From: Lachnospiraceae bacterium | GTDB taxonomy: Bacteria > Bacillota > Clostridia > Lachnospirales > Lachnospiraceae | Reading direction: 5' to 3' | Length of the DNA: 64,000 bases | NCBI GenBank assembly: GCA_022791755.1 | Contig: JAAVZR010000014.1 | Coordinates: 87,746-151,745, forward strand | In this document: positions 9,398-18,027 of the stretch, piece after piece | Layout of the letters: each line of letters begins with the position of its first letter | Position numbering within the stretch: position 1 is the stretch's first letter | Position numbers and translations under genes: made by a program | Notes under the pieces: generated by a model | Told to the model about the DNA's origin: nothing | The model's input: only the letters and a program-made list of their open reading frames with translations | The model's database searches: none

Positions 9398-10084
9398 CTA
9401 TTCTGTCTGTATGCCGGTTTTCTCCTTTCTCCTGTCCTGATACAGCCTGCTGACCGCCTGTACCACCTGCTCGATATCCATATCCGAGGTATCCACCACC
9501 ACAGCGTCCTTTGCCTGTTTAAGAGGCGACTCCTCCCGATGCATGTCCTGATAATCCCTGGCTTCGATCTCTCTTTGGATTTCCTCCAGGTCGCAGATCT
9601 CCCCCTTCGCCGTCAGCTCATCATAACGCCGGCGCGCACGAACACCGCTGTCCGCAGTCAGATAAATCTTAAGCTCTGCCTGGGGTAACACCACTGTCCC
9701 TATATCCCGGCCGTCCATAATCACATCCTGCCTGGCCGCCATCTGCTGCTGTAACTCCACCAGCTTCCTTCGCACTGCCGGATACACGCTGATGGCGCTG
9801 GCCATCCGTCCCGCCTCCTCCGTGCGCAGATATCCTGTCACATTCTCTCCGTTCAGATATACCTGCTGCTGCCCTTCCTCATAGCGTATGGTCACATCCG
9901 CCTCCCGGACCGCCGCCCCGATCCCTTCCTTGTCCTGAGGTTCGATCCCTCTTCTGTGGAAAAACACCCCCATGGCCCGGTACATCGCTCCCGTATCCAC
10001 ATAAATGATCCCCAGCTCTTTCGCGATCCGCTTCGCGATCGTACTCTTACCGGCTCCTGCCGGCCCATCCATCGCAATATTCAT
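9398..10084 (-). CDS. cmk: Cytidylate kinase
   Basis: The protein starts MNIAMDGPAGAGKSTIAKRI with a P-loop, then YVDTGAMYRAMG, the NMP-binding helices and MDGRDIGTVVLP, all typical of CMP/dCMP kinases, which phosphorylate CMP and dCMP. The length of 228 residues is normal. The frame is open further upstream to 10174, but the family start and an AAAGGA site place the start at 10084. It lies between the BaiN-type flavoprotein gene and ispH, all in one direction. Confidence 0.95.
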   Translation of the reverse strand: MNIAMDGPAGAGKSTIAKRIAKELGIIYVDTGAMYRAMGVFFHRRGIEPQDKEGIGAAVREADVTIRYEEGQQQVYLNGENVTGYLRTEEAGRMASAISVYPAVRRKLVELQQQMAARQDVIMDGRDIGTVVLPQAELKIYLTADSGVRARRRYDELTAKGEICDLEEIQREIEARDYQDMHREESPLKQAKDAVVVDTSDMDIEQVVQAVSRLYQDRRKEKTGIQTE

Positions 10085-10130
10085 CCCAATCCGTCCTTTC
10101 AAAATAAAATCCCGCCCCGCTCTCACGCCG

Positions 10131-11351
10131 CTATGCGATGCTCTGCCCTGCCTTCCACCCTGTTGACCAGGCAATCTGCAAATTATACCCGCCGGTCAGA
10201 GCATCCACATCCAGTACCTCCCCGGCGAAATATAATCTCCGGACTTTCTTCGATTCCATGGTCCGGGCATTGATATCCTTCACCGACACGCCGCCGTGGG
10301 TGATAATCGCTTCTTCATAGCCCCGGAGCCTTGTAAGAGTCAAAGGAAGTTTTCTGGTATAACATATCAGACGTTCCCTCTCCTCTTTCGTCACCTCGTT
10401 TACGCGCTTATTTGCCTCCAGTCCGCTCACCGACAGCATCACCGGAATCAGCTTGGCAGGGTAAAGCCTGCCAAGCACGTTTTTTATCTGCTTATTGGCC
10501 TCCTCTGTAAAATCCCGCAAAATCCGCTGAGCCAGGACCTCCTCCGAAAGAGCCGGTTTCAGATTGATATAAAGCCTGGCCGGCAGCTGCCCTCCCACCA
10601 CGCTGGAGGCACTTAAAAGGGCCGGGCCGCTCACGCCGAAATGAGTAAACAGCATCTCTCCAAACTCACGATACAGGACCCTGCCATCCTTTCGGATCTC
10701 CACCTCCACATTCCGCAGGGAGAGTCCCTGCAACTGCCTGACCCACGCTTCCTCTGTCTCAAAGGGCACCAGCGCCGGTCTGAGAGCTGTCACGTCATGG
10801 CCTGTCTCCCTCGCAAAGACATACCCGTCCCCGGTAGCGCCGGTAGACGGATAGGAGCGCCCGCCGGTAGCCACGATCACAGCATCCGCCTCCAGGACTT
10901 CTCTGCCATTTACCTGCACACCGGTACAGATACCGTCCCCGCAGATTAAGGACGTCACCCTGGTATGAAAACGGATCTCCGCTCCCAGCCGCTCCAGCCG
11001 CCTCTTCAGGGCCCGGATCACATCGGAGGAATGGTCCGATACCGGAAACACGCGGTTCCCCCGCTCCACCTTCACCGGGCAGCCCTCCTCCTCCAGTATG
11101 CGGATCATATCCTGATTATCAAACGAGGAAAAAGCGCTGTACAGAAATTTGGGATTTGTAATCACGTTGGCCCGCACCGTATCCATGTCTGCCGCATTGG
11201 TCAGGTTGCAGCGTCCCTTTCCTGTAATGTAGAGCTTCTTACCCAGTTTTTCATTCTGCTCTAAAAGCAGTACCGCATGGCCGCTCTCTGACGCCGCGAT
11301 GGCAGCCATCATGCCGGCCGCACCGCCACCGGCCACAATCACTCTTCCCAT
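10131..11351 (-). CDS. NAD(P)/FAD-dependent oxidoreductase, HI0933/BaiN family
   Basis: The protein begins MGRVIVAGGGAAGMMAAIAA, a Rossmann FAD-binding GxGxxG motif, followed by LLEQNEKLGKKLYITGKGRC, which is characteristic of the HI0933 family. The C-terminal block YFAGEVLDVDALTGGYNLQ is also typical. BaiN of bile-acid 7-dehydroxylating clostridia belongs here, but the family is widespread and most members have no known substrate. I chose ATG at 11351 (406 residues), with AAAGGAGG 13 bases upstream; the open frame continues to 11507 without family similarity. Bile-acid activity should not be assumed. Confidence 0.85.
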   Translation of the reverse strand: MGRVIVAGGGAAGMMAAIAASESGHAVLLLEQNEKLGKKLYITGKGRCNLTNAADMDTVRANVITNPKFLYSAFSSFDNQDMIRILEEEGCPVKVERGNRVFPVSDHSSDVIRALKRRLERLGAEIRFHTRVTSLICGDGICTGVQVNGREVLEADAVIVATGGRSYPSTGATGDGYVFARETGHDVTALRPALVPFETEEAWVRQLQGLSLRNVEVEIRKDGRVLYREFGEMLFTHFGVSGPALLSASSVVGGQLPARLYINLKPALSEEVLAQRILRDFTEEANKQIKNVLGRLYPAKLIPVMLSVSGLEANKRVNEVTKEERERLICYTRKLPLTLTRLRGYEEAIITHGGVSVKDINARTMESKKVRRLYFAGEVLDVDALTGGYNLQIAWSTGWKAGQSIA

Positions 11352-11530
11352 GGCCGTACTATGGCCTCCTTTCCTGCCCTCCGGATCTTCTCCTGTCCCA
11401 AAAGGCCCAATGGGGACAGTATACCACAAAACATATGTTTTGTGAACCACCCAGTGTACTCTCCTGTCCCAAAATTCCCGAAACCGCCGCCGGATTGCCT
11501 GGAACAATATTATAAATCCGGTTTCTTCAG

Positions 11531-11574
11531 AAAAAGCGCCCGGGGATCAGAAGCCTTTCCTGATACCCGAACGC
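11531..11574 (-). terminator. Terminator after the lipoprotein flavoprotein gene
   Basis: On the minus strand a stem pairs GCGTTCGGG and ATCAG with CTGAT and CCCGGGCGC (two G-T wobbles, one mismatch), spanning 11536-11574, followed by TTTTT at 11531-11535. Confidence 0.8.
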
Positions 11575-11613
11575 CTGTATTTCTCTTTCTATACCGTTTT
11601 ATCCGGTCTGATC

Positions 11614-13290
11614 TTATTTTGCCGCATAAGCCTGAGCACTGCTGCCGGCGATACGGCCGAATACAACGATATCCGCCACGGCATTGCCGCCCAGACGGTT
11701 CGCCCCATGTACGCCGCCAGTCACCTCGCCTGCTGCATAGAGACCGGGGATGGCATTGCCATCGGTATCCAGAACCTCAGCGGAAGTGTTGATCTGCAGG
11801 CCGCCCATGGTGTGATGTACGCCGGGAGCCACCTGAATGGAATAGTAGGGAGCCGTATTCAGAGGATTTGCAAAAGATGTTCTTCCAAATTCCTCGTCCA
11901 CTCCGTCCGCCACACAGGCATTCCACTTCTCCATGGTAGCCGCAAAGGCGGCGGGATCAATACCGGCAGCCTCGGCCAGCTCCTCGTAGGTTTCTCCCTT
12001 CACCGTCATCTCTTTATTGATGTAACCGGCGATTACGCTGGAGGCATCCACCATCGCCTGGTCCACAATCAGGTAGGCACAGTTGCCAGGCTGAGCGAAT
12101 TCTGCGGCAGATACCACGTCGCGGGTGCCCACTTCATCCACAAACCTCTCGCCGTTGGCATTCACCAGGATCGCGCCGTCGCCCCGCAGACCTTCCGTGA
12201 TCAGGGCGCCTGTGGCCTGATATACGGTGGGATGAAGCTGAATCTGTTCCATATCCACGGTGGCGGCGCCCACTGCCTCGGCCATGGCGATACCGTCGCC
12301 GGTGATGCCGGGGGCATTCGTGGTAATATATCCGTCAAAAGTGGGCTGATACTTCTTTACCATATCATTGTTGGCTCCAAAACCGCCGCTGGCCAGAACG
12401 ACCGCCTTGGCATGAATGCTATAGGAGCCATCGGCGCCGGTCACCACGATACCGGCAGCTGCGCCGCCCTCCATGATGATTTCGGTGGCTGTGGTCTCTG
12501 TCAGGATCTGGATATTCGGGCTGGCCTCACAGTTTGCCTGTAAAATCGGAACCATATAACCGCCTACGGCTGTGGTCTTGCCCTCCGCGTTGAGCGGCCG
12601 GTGAATACGTTTTACACTGGCGCCGCCGAAGCTGCCCACCGACAGAAGATCGATTCCCTGGTTTTCTCTCAGCCAGGTGATGGAGTCCGCGGAGTTCTCC
12701 GCCAGCGTCTTCACCAGCTCCAGGTTATTGACGGCCTTGCCGCCCACCATGGTATCCAGCTCAAACAGTTCCACGCTGTCAAAATATCCTTCCGGATTTG
12801 CCTTATACTCTTCGTACTGCTTCTCCACCGCCTCGACCAGAGCCATCACATCCGCATTATCCGCGTATGTGGTCTTTGCACTCTCCAGCGTCTTCTCCAC
12901 ACCGGCATTCTCCGTAAACTCGTTGGAGTCCTGATCCGCTGTCTTCGCAGCGTTCATACCGCCGGTAGAACGAACCGAATTACCGCCTAAGAGCGCCAGC
13001 TTCTCCACGATTATCACGTTCTGGGCGCCGGCATCCACAGCCTGCAGCGCCGCTACCATACCGGCTCCACCCGCACCTACAATCACGATATCGCATTCCA
13101 GATCCTCGCCGACCGCCTCCGCGGTGGATGCCTCCTCAGACTGCGCCTTTGTGGTTTCCGCCTCCGTCGTCTGTGCGGAAGAGCCTGTGGTCTCCGGCGA
13201 GGCCGTGCTCTGCTCGGGCGAACCGGAGCAGCCTGCTGCCAGCATGGCAACCAAGGCCAGAACCAGCACTACACTGATTACTTTTTTCAT
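11614..13290 (-). CDS. Extracytosolic FAD-dependent fumarate reductase-like lipoprotein
   Basis: The 558-residue product starts with a Sec lipoprotein signal (MKKVISVVLVLALVAMLAAG, lipobox Cys21). A Ser/Thr/Glu-rich linker follows, then an FAD_binding_2 domain: DIVIVGAGGAGMVAAL, GGNSVRSTGGMNAA and C-terminal GVHHTMGGLQIN, IPGLYAAGEVTGGVHGANRLGG. This is the flavoprotein fold of fumarate, urocanate and related reductases. No FMN_bind domain is seen, so electrons may come from separate flavinylated proteins such as the Rnf-linked ones here. The start has GAGGAGG seven bases upstream. The substrate is unknown. Confidence 0.85.
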   Translation of the reverse strand: MKKVISVVLVLALVAMLAAGCSGSPEQSTASPETTGSSAQTTEAETTKAQSEEASTAEAVGEDLECDIVIVGAGGAGMVAALQAVDAGAQNVIIVEKLALLGGNSVRSTGGMNAAKTADQDSNEFTENAGVEKTLESAKTTYADNADVMALVEAVEKQYEEYKANPEGYFDSVELFELDTMVGGKAVNNLELVKTLAENSADSITWLRENQGIDLLSVGSFGGASVKRIHRPLNAEGKTTAVGGYMVPILQANCEASPNIQILTETTATEIIMEGGAAAGIVVTGADGSYSIHAKAVVLASGGFGANNDMVKKYQPTFDGYITTNAPGITGDGIAMAEAVGAATVDMEQIQLHPTVYQATGALITEGLRGDGAILVNANGERFVDEVGTRDVVSAAEFAQPGNCAYLIVDQAMVDASSVIAGYINKEMTVKGETYEELAEAAGIDPAAFAATMEKWNACVADGVDEEFGRTSFANPLNTAPYYSIQVAPGVHHTMGGLQINTSAEVLDTDGNAIPGLYAAGEVTGGVHGANRLGGNAVADIVVFGRIAGSSAQAYAAK

Positions 13291-13347
13291 AGTATTCCTC
13301 CTCGTTTTGTTTGCCGTTAAAAAACGGTCTCTATTTTTAACTTTCAC

Positions 13348-13376
13348 AGAATAGCACATTTTATTCTTTTTGTAAA
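13348..13376 (-). promoter_or_regulatory. Promoter for the flavoprotein lipoprotein gene
   Basis: TTTACA (-35, 13371-13376) and TATTCT (-10, 13348-13353) have a 17-base spacer on the minus strand, about 60 bases upstream of the start. The 12-bp palindrome AAAGATATCTTT (13374-13385) overlaps the -35 and also occurs at 14704-14715 in front of the wall hydrolase. Confidence 0.75.
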
Positions 13377-13452
13377 GATATCTTTTTGACAAACTCTTCC
13401 TGTTCTGAATTAAATACAAAAGCCTTTCTCCGACACTCAGCTCATCGCTCAC

Positions 13453-13475
13453 AAAAAAGAAGCCGGAATCCGGCT
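13453..13475 (-). terminator. Terminator after the NlpC/P60 hydrolase gene
   Basis: AGCCGG (13461-13466) pairs with CCGGCT (13470-13475) around a three-base loop. On the minus strand it is followed by TTCTTTTTT. It lies just past the hydrolase stop codon. Confidence 0.85.
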
Positions 13476-13492
13476 CCTTTTTAAGAATATTC

Positions 13493-14662
13493 TCAATCAA
13501 TTACATTGACCACCTTGATGATACCCGTAAACTTCGCATTGGAGATGATGATACCGGTACGGGAGCTGGCTGCGTGCACAATCTTACCATTGCCAATATA
13601 GATTGCCACATGGCCGATTCCTCTGACGCCGGCCCGCCCGTAGAAAATCAGGTCGCCGGGCTGTATCTCCGAGTAGCTGATCGTCCTGCCGTTATTGGCC
13701 TGGGCCGCGGAAGTACGGCTTAAGGAGATACCAAAGTGAGCAAACACGCCTCTCGTAAAGCCGGAGCAGTCTGTACCTCTGGTCAGGCTGGTGCCCCCGA
13801 AGACATAGGGGTTACCCAGGAACTGCTGAGCATAATCAATAATCTGCTGACGTTTGGTGGAGGTCATCGGAGGAGTAAACTCCACTGCCTCATTCAACGC
13901 ATATTTTACTTCCACATACTCTGCGGACACATATCCTTCTTCACCGGTCAGGGTGGCGATCTTCACCCAGCCATCTAATACTTCCAGCACCTCATAGCGC
14001 TCCTCGGAGCTGACCTTTTCCAGAATCTTACTGTCCGTGCTGGGCTCCTTGCGCACATTCAGGTCGCTGCCCTGGGTCTTTACGATAGCGCGAAGTCTCG
14101 CTTCTTCCAGTGCGATGGCAATCGCCTCGTCGCCCTCCACGATATACTCCTCGGCCACATAACCCACTACCGGACCTGACTGCACCTTATACCAGCCGGC
14201 CGCATAATCCAGAATCTCACAGGCCGTATAATGAACCATCTTACCGATAATCTTACTCTTGGTATTATCGCTGCTGGGCAGCTCGCGCACATTCAGATAA
14301 TTATTGACCGTCGTGACGCCCAGACGCTCATACTCGTCCAACACCGTGGCTCTTTTGGCGATCTCCTCGTCCAGCATGGCTCCCAGCTCCACTTCCATGG
14401 ATCTGGAAAAATCACCGGCCTCCACAGAATCGTAATACTCATTCAGTACGGAAGAGATCCCGGCCATCGGCATCGTACCGGCAAGCGGTACCGTCATGTC
14501 CTCGGGGACGATATTCTCCGCATTCTCCGTATTCAGAGAATACTGCCCGGTAGAGACGGAATTATCCGAGTTATCTCCGGGATCAGCCATGGCTGCCGGA
14601 CTGATCAGCATACTCAGTGCAAAGGCGGCAATTCCGGTTCTTACTAAAAATGATTTTCTCAT
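13493..14662 (-). CDS. Secreted SH3-domain NlpC/P60 cell-wall hydrolase
   Basis: The 389-residue product has a Sec signal peptide ending near residue 26 (PAAMA). Two bacterial SH3 modules follow, about residues 110-175 and 190-250 (VNNYLNVRELPSSDNTKSKI; SDLNVRKEPSTDSKILEKV). The C-terminal NlpC/P60 domain has catalytic Cys299 in GTDCSGF, His351 in GIGHVAIYIG and His363. Such enzymes cut peptide stems of peptidoglycan. AGGAG lies eight bases before ATG. A perfect-consensus promoter and an array of hexamer repeats precede it, consistent with tight wall-stress or growth control. Confidence 0.93.
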   Translation of the reverse strand: MRKSFLVRTGIAAFALSMLISPAAMADPGDNSDNSVSTGQYSLNTENAENIVPEDMTVPLAGTMPMAGISSVLNEYYDSVEAGDFSRSMEVELGAMLDEEIAKRATVLDEYERLGVTTVNNYLNVRELPSSDNTKSKIIGKMVHYTACEILDYAAGWYKVQSGPVVGYVAEEYIVEGDEAIAIALEEARLRAIVKTQGSDLNVRKEPSTDSKILEKVSSEERYEVLEVLDGWVKIATLTGEEGYVSAEYVEVKYALNEAVEFTPPMTSTKRQQIIDYAQQFLGNPYVFGGTSLTRGTDCSGFTRGVFAHFGISLSRTSAAQANNGRTISYSEIQPGDLIFYGRAGVRGIGHVAIYIGNGKIVHAASSRTGIIISNAKFTGIIKVVNVID

Positions 14663-14708
14663 ATGCGCGGCTCCTGTCTATCTTATACTCTTTCGGTATT
14701 TCTAAAGA

Positions 14709-14752
14709 TATCTTTGTTACAAATATTACGCAAATATTACGTTTTGTTACAA
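14709..14752 (-). promoter_or_regulatory. Repeated TGTAAC/CGTAAT hexamers in the early transcribed region
   Basis: Reading the minus strand, TGTAAC, CGTAAT, CGTAAT and TGTAAC occur at about 10-, 11- and 9-base intervals just downstream of the -10. The pair CGTAAT-N5-CGTAAT resembles the WalR consensus TGTWAH-N5-TGTWAH except for the first base. WalR controls wall hydrolases in Bacillota. The assignment is inference. Confidence 0.45.
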
Positions 14753-14756
14753 AGAC

Positions 14757-14785
14757 ATTATAACAAGGCCCCTTTCCTTTGTCAA
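14757..14785 (-). promoter_or_regulatory. Perfect-consensus sigma-A promoter for the wall hydrolase
   Basis: TTGACA (14780-14785) and TATAAT (14757-14762) have a 17-base spacer on the minus strand. The -35 overlaps the ribF stop codon, so the hydrolase has its own promoter at the end of the translation operon with no terminator between them. Confidence 0.9.
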
Positions 14786-15717
14786 TCCCCTTTTTTATCT
14801 TTCCAGTAATCCATGGCAGCCGCCCTGTCGCGGTACATCTGCTCCTCCAGCTGCTTTCCGTTCTCGAATTTAATCTCCGGCCTGGCATAGGAGTACAGCT
14901 CCACTTCCACGGTCTTTCCGTAGAGATCTCCCGAAAAGTCCTGGATAAAGGTCTCTGCGCCTCTGGGTCTGATTCCGTCTATGGTCGGCTTGACGCCGAT
15001 ATTAGTAACACTTCTGTAATACTTGCCGTCTACGTACGTGCGCGACACATAGACGCCGTTGGGCGGCAAAAGCTTTCCCTTCTCCGGAACCTGGTTAATC
15101 GTAGGCATACCGAACGTTCTGCCGTAGTGATTTCCGTGAATTACCTCACCTCGTATGGAATAGGTATACCCCAGAAGATCGTTTACCTTCTCCATATGCC
15201 CCAGCTTTAACAGTTCCTTGATATAGCTGCTGGAGATATCGATCCCCTCTTTTGTCTTCAGCTTTTCCTTCACTACCAGTTTATAGCCGCACTCCCCGCT
15301 CATTTTCCGCAGAAGCTCCACATTACCGGCCCGGCGGTAGCCAAAGCAGAAATCGGTTCCCACGATTATGATTTTTGCTTTCAGCTGCTCTGTCAGTATC
15401 TTCTTTATAAACAGATCCGGAGCCGTATGAGACGTCGTCTCATTAAACGGATATTCCACCAGTACGTCAAGCCCTTCTGCCTCCAGACGGTCATGCCGCT
15501 CATCGTTCGTCAAAAGGAGCTCCTGGGGATGTCCGTCCACCAAAGCCCGGGGATGTGTCCCGAATGTAAATACCACGGTCTGGAATCCCTGATTTTTTGC
15601 CGCAAACAGATCCTTTGTCAATACCTGGTGGCCTCTGTGCAGTCCGTCAAACTTCCCCAGGGTCACGGCGCTTTTACGATCCGCGAAAAACTCTGTCGTA
15701 TCTCTGAAAAATTTCAT
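14782..15717 (-). CDS. ribF: Bifunctional riboflavin kinase / FAD synthetase
   Basis: The 311-residue protein has the N-terminal nucleotidyltransferase signature TLGKFDGLHRGHQ and GTDFCFGYRRAGN. The C-terminal flavokinase domain has GNHYGRTFGMPTIN and FIQDFSGDLYGK. It makes FMN and FAD from riboflavin, cofactors needed by the many flavoproteins in this window. The start at 15717 is set by GGAGG five bases upstream and by the family N terminus. It starts one base after the truB stop, as the last gene of the rimP-ribF operon. Confidence 0.95.
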   Translation of the reverse strand: MKFFRDTTEFFADRKSAVTLGKFDGLHRGHQVLTKDLFAAKNQGFQTVVFTFGTHPRALVDGHPQELLLTNDERHDRLEAEGLDVLVEYPFNETTSHTAPDLFIKKILTEQLKAKIIIVGTDFCFGYRRAGNVELLRKMSGECGYKLVVKEKLKTKEGIDISSSYIKELLKLGHMEKVNDLLGYTYSIRGEVIHGNHYGRTFGMPTINQVPEKGKLLPPNGVYVSRTYVDGKYYRSVTNIGVKPTIDGIRPRGAETFIQDFSGDLYGKTVEVELYSYARPEIKFENGKQLEEQMYRDRAAAMDYWKDKKGD

Positions 15718-15718
15718 C

Positions 15719-16633
15719 TCAGCCTCCGTAAAACATTTTTTGCAGCCGGTAGCGCTCCTCCTCTGCCCGGTACTCATACACTCCGAAAAAAGTCCCTGCC
15801 TGCGTATACAGACGAATCCGGACCGTCGGATTTTCGTCCTCCGGACTTTCGCTTTCCATGCCCCGGAGCCACTGTCTCTTTAAAGAATTGCCATTCATCA
15901 TATATCTGGCATATTCCGGGAGAATCCGGACGGCGGGAAGCTCCTCAAACAGCCTGTCCACCGGGCAGAGCACCGTCTCCACCTGTCCCCTTGCCGCCAG
16001 ATCTTCGATCTGCGAAAGCGTCAGGCTGTCTCCCACATCAAAGGGCTCCACCTGTGTCCGCAGAAGCTCCTCCATACAGGCGCCGCTGCCTAAAAGCTTC
16101 CCGGCGTCGTGGCACAGGGTACGGATATAGGTTCCCTTGGAGCAGGTGACGCGAAACCGTACCCGGGGCAGCTGAACAGAAAGAATCTCGACCTCATAAA
16201 AGGTCACCGGCCGCGGTTTTCTCTCCACGGTCTTCCCCTGGCGGGCCAGATCGCACAGCTTATGTCCGTTTACCTTCAGCGCCGAATACATGGGCGGAAT
16301 CTGCTCGGATTCCCCCACAAAACCCGCCAGCACCTCTCTGACATCCCGCTCTGTCACAGTCACCGGCCTCTCCGCCACCGTCCGTCCGCCGGCATCCTGC
16401 GTATCGGTCTCTCTGCCCAGAAGCATCACTGCCTCATAGGTCTTCTTTCTGTCGGTCAGGAGGGAGCAGACCTTCGTGGCCTGCCCCAGACAGACAGGGA
16501 GCACACCACAAGCGTCGGGATCCAACGTGCCGGTATGCCCTATTTTTTTCATCTTCATTATGCCGCGCAGCTTTGCCACCACATCATGGGAGGTAAAGCC
16601 GCGCTCTTTATAGATATTCAAAATTCCGTCCAT
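15719..16633 (-). CDS. truB: tRNA pseudouridine55 synthase TruB
   Basis: The 304-residue product has the TruB start MDGILNIYKERGFTSHDVV and the catalytic motif GHTGTLDPDACGVLPV with its Asp. It isomerises U55 to pseudouridine in the T-loop of tRNAs. A C-terminal PUA-like segment follows. GGAGG precedes the start. The gene sits between nrnA and ribF, the usual order for this operon. Confidence 0.96.
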   Translation of the reverse strand: MDGILNIYKERGFTSHDVVAKLRGIMKMKKIGHTGTLDPDACGVLPVCLGQATKVCSLLTDRKKTYEAVMLLGRETDTQDAGGRTVAERPVTVTERDVREVLAGFVGESEQIPPMYSALKVNGHKLCDLARQGKTVERKPRPVTFYEVEILSVQLPRVRFRVTCSKGTYIRTLCHDAGKLLGSGACMEELLRTQVEPFDVGDSLTLSQIEDLAARGQVETVLCPVDRLFEELPAVRILPEYARYMMNGNSLKRQWLRGMESESPEDENPTVRIRLYTQAGTFFGVYEYRAEEERYRLQKMFYGG

Positions 16634-16643
16634 CCTGCCTCCG

Positions 16644-17597
16644 TCACGGATCCAGCTGCCCGGCGATCTGAGCCGACAGATTGTTCACCACATCATAAAA
16701 AGTCCCGGACATGGTACAGCCTGCCGCCCGCACATGACCGCCGCCGCCGAAATATGATGCGACCCGGCTTACATCCACCTTCTCATTGGAGCGCAGGCTC
16801 ACCTTGTAAACCCGGAATTCGATCTCGGTCATAAAAATGGCACAGTCCACCCCCACGGTGACCCGCAGCTGATCTACGATTCCCTCCAGATCCTCATGAC
16901 TGGCCTTATAAAATTCCATGCTCCGGCCGCTGATCATGGATACGATGCATCTCCCGTCGCAAAACAGGATGCTCTCCATCAGGGCCCGCCCCAGAAGCTG
17001 ATTTTGCAGATAGGTCTTCGCATAAAACGTATCGTTAATCAGCCTGTCATGGGCAATCCCTTTCTCCATCAGGGCGCCTGCCACTTCCATGGTATGACGG
17101 GTGGTATTGGAATGTTTAAACACCCCCGTGTCATGGACGATCCCCAGATACAGACATTTCGCTGTCTCCGAACTGATCCGTTCCTCGTCCATCATTTCAA
17201 ACAGAAGCTCACAGGTGGCCGCGGCATCCGGCTTCACAAAGGCCTCTGCCGCAAATCCCGTATTCGTCACATGATGGTCGATGCAGATCACCCGGTCCGA
17301 ATTCTCCAGGCAGGCCGCATTTTCTCCCAGACGCTGCAAATCGCTGACATCCAGCACAAAGCACACATCATAGCGGCCTCCGCTGTACATACCGGTCCGG
17401 TCATAACCCGGAAGCATCTGAAATATCGCCGGGACCGGCTCCAGAAACACATCCACCTGCCGGCTTTCATCGCCATCCAGAAGATACCGGCGCAGCCCCA
17501 GACAGGAGCCGGTACAGTCCCCGTCCGGCCGGATATGACCGGTGATGCAGATTCTCCCGGCTCCCTTTACCAGCTCGTCAATCTTCACTTTCTCCAT
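16644..17597 (-). CDS. nrnA: DHH-family phosphoesterase, NrnA-like oligoribonuclease
   Basis: The DHH domain shows ITGHIRPDGDCTGS, CFVLDVSD and the DHH-type motif ICIDHHVTN. The DHHA1 domain ends with GGGGHVRAAGC. NrnA degrades nano-RNA and can dephosphorylate pAp. I chose ATG at 17597 (317 residues) because AGGAGG lies six bases upstream; the open frame extends to 17681 inside rbfA. The gene overlaps the rbfA 3' end by 20 bases, implying translational coupling. Confidence 0.9.
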   Translation of the reverse strand: MEKVKIDELVKGAGRICITGHIRPDGDCTGSCLGLRRYLLDGDESRQVDVFLEPVPAIFQMLPGYDRTGMYSGGRYDVCFVLDVSDLQRLGENAACLENSDRVICIDHHVTNTGFAAEAFVKPDAAATCELLFEMMDEERISSETAKCLYLGIVHDTGVFKHSNTTRHTMEVAGALMEKGIAHDRLINDTFYAKTYLQNQLLGRALMESILFCDGRCIVSMISGRSMEFYKASHEDLEGIVDQLRVTVGVDCAIFMTEIEFRVYKVSLRSNEKVDVSRVASYFGGGGHVRAAGCTMSGTFYDVVNNLSAQIAGQLDP

Positions 17598-18012
17598 CTT
17601 CATCCTCCTCGCCGCCCTCATTCTCAGCGCCGGATTCTTCCGGCGTTTTATCCTCAGGAATTTCAGCCGCCACGTCATCAATCAGCCGGGTGAGACGGAC
17701 TCCGTACTCAATGGACTGATCCAGGACAAAGGTGATTTCCGGCGTATTGCGCAGATTGATGCTCTGGGCCAGGCGGCTGCGGATATACCCCACAGCGCTC
17801 TTCAGCCCTGCCATCGTATTCTCAGCCGTCTCCTCATCGCCCAGAACGCTGATGTAGGCTCTGCAATATTTCAGATCCGGCGTGACCTCCGTGGCCACCA
17901 CCGTGGTCATCGGGGATATCCGGGGATCCTTTACCTCACCCCGGATGATGTTTCCCAGTTCTCTTTGCACCTCTGAATTGATTCGTATATTTTTAATACT
18001 GCGTTTTCTCAT
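17578..18012 (-). CDS. rbfA: Ribosome-binding factor A
   Basis: The 144-residue product has the RbfA KH-like fold motifs INSEVQRELGNIIRGEVKDPRI and YCRAYISVLGDEE. RbfA binds the 30S subunit during 16S rRNA 5'-end maturation and cold adaptation. An acidic tail of about 25 residues extends past the domain. GTGAGG precedes the start. It lies between infB and nrnA in the translation operon. Confidence 0.94.
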   Translation of the reverse strand: MRKRSIKNIRINSEVQRELGNIIRGEVKDPRISPMTTVVATEVTPDLKYCRAYISVLGDEETAENTMAGLKSAVGYIRSRLAQSINLRNTPEITFVLDQSIEYGVRLTRLIDDVAAEIPEDKTPEESGAENEGGEEDEDGESED

Positions 18013-18027
18013 GAAACCTCACTTTTC

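Noticed and set aside
10131..11351. Bile-acid dehydroxylation gene baiN
   Set aside because: The HI0933-type family is widespread and no other bai genes are present, so only the family is called.
14662..14785. c-di-AMP (ydaO-type) riboswitch before the NlpC/P60 gene
   Set aside because: The leader from the promoter to the start is under 100 bases, too short for that riboswitch, and its conserved blocks are not seen.
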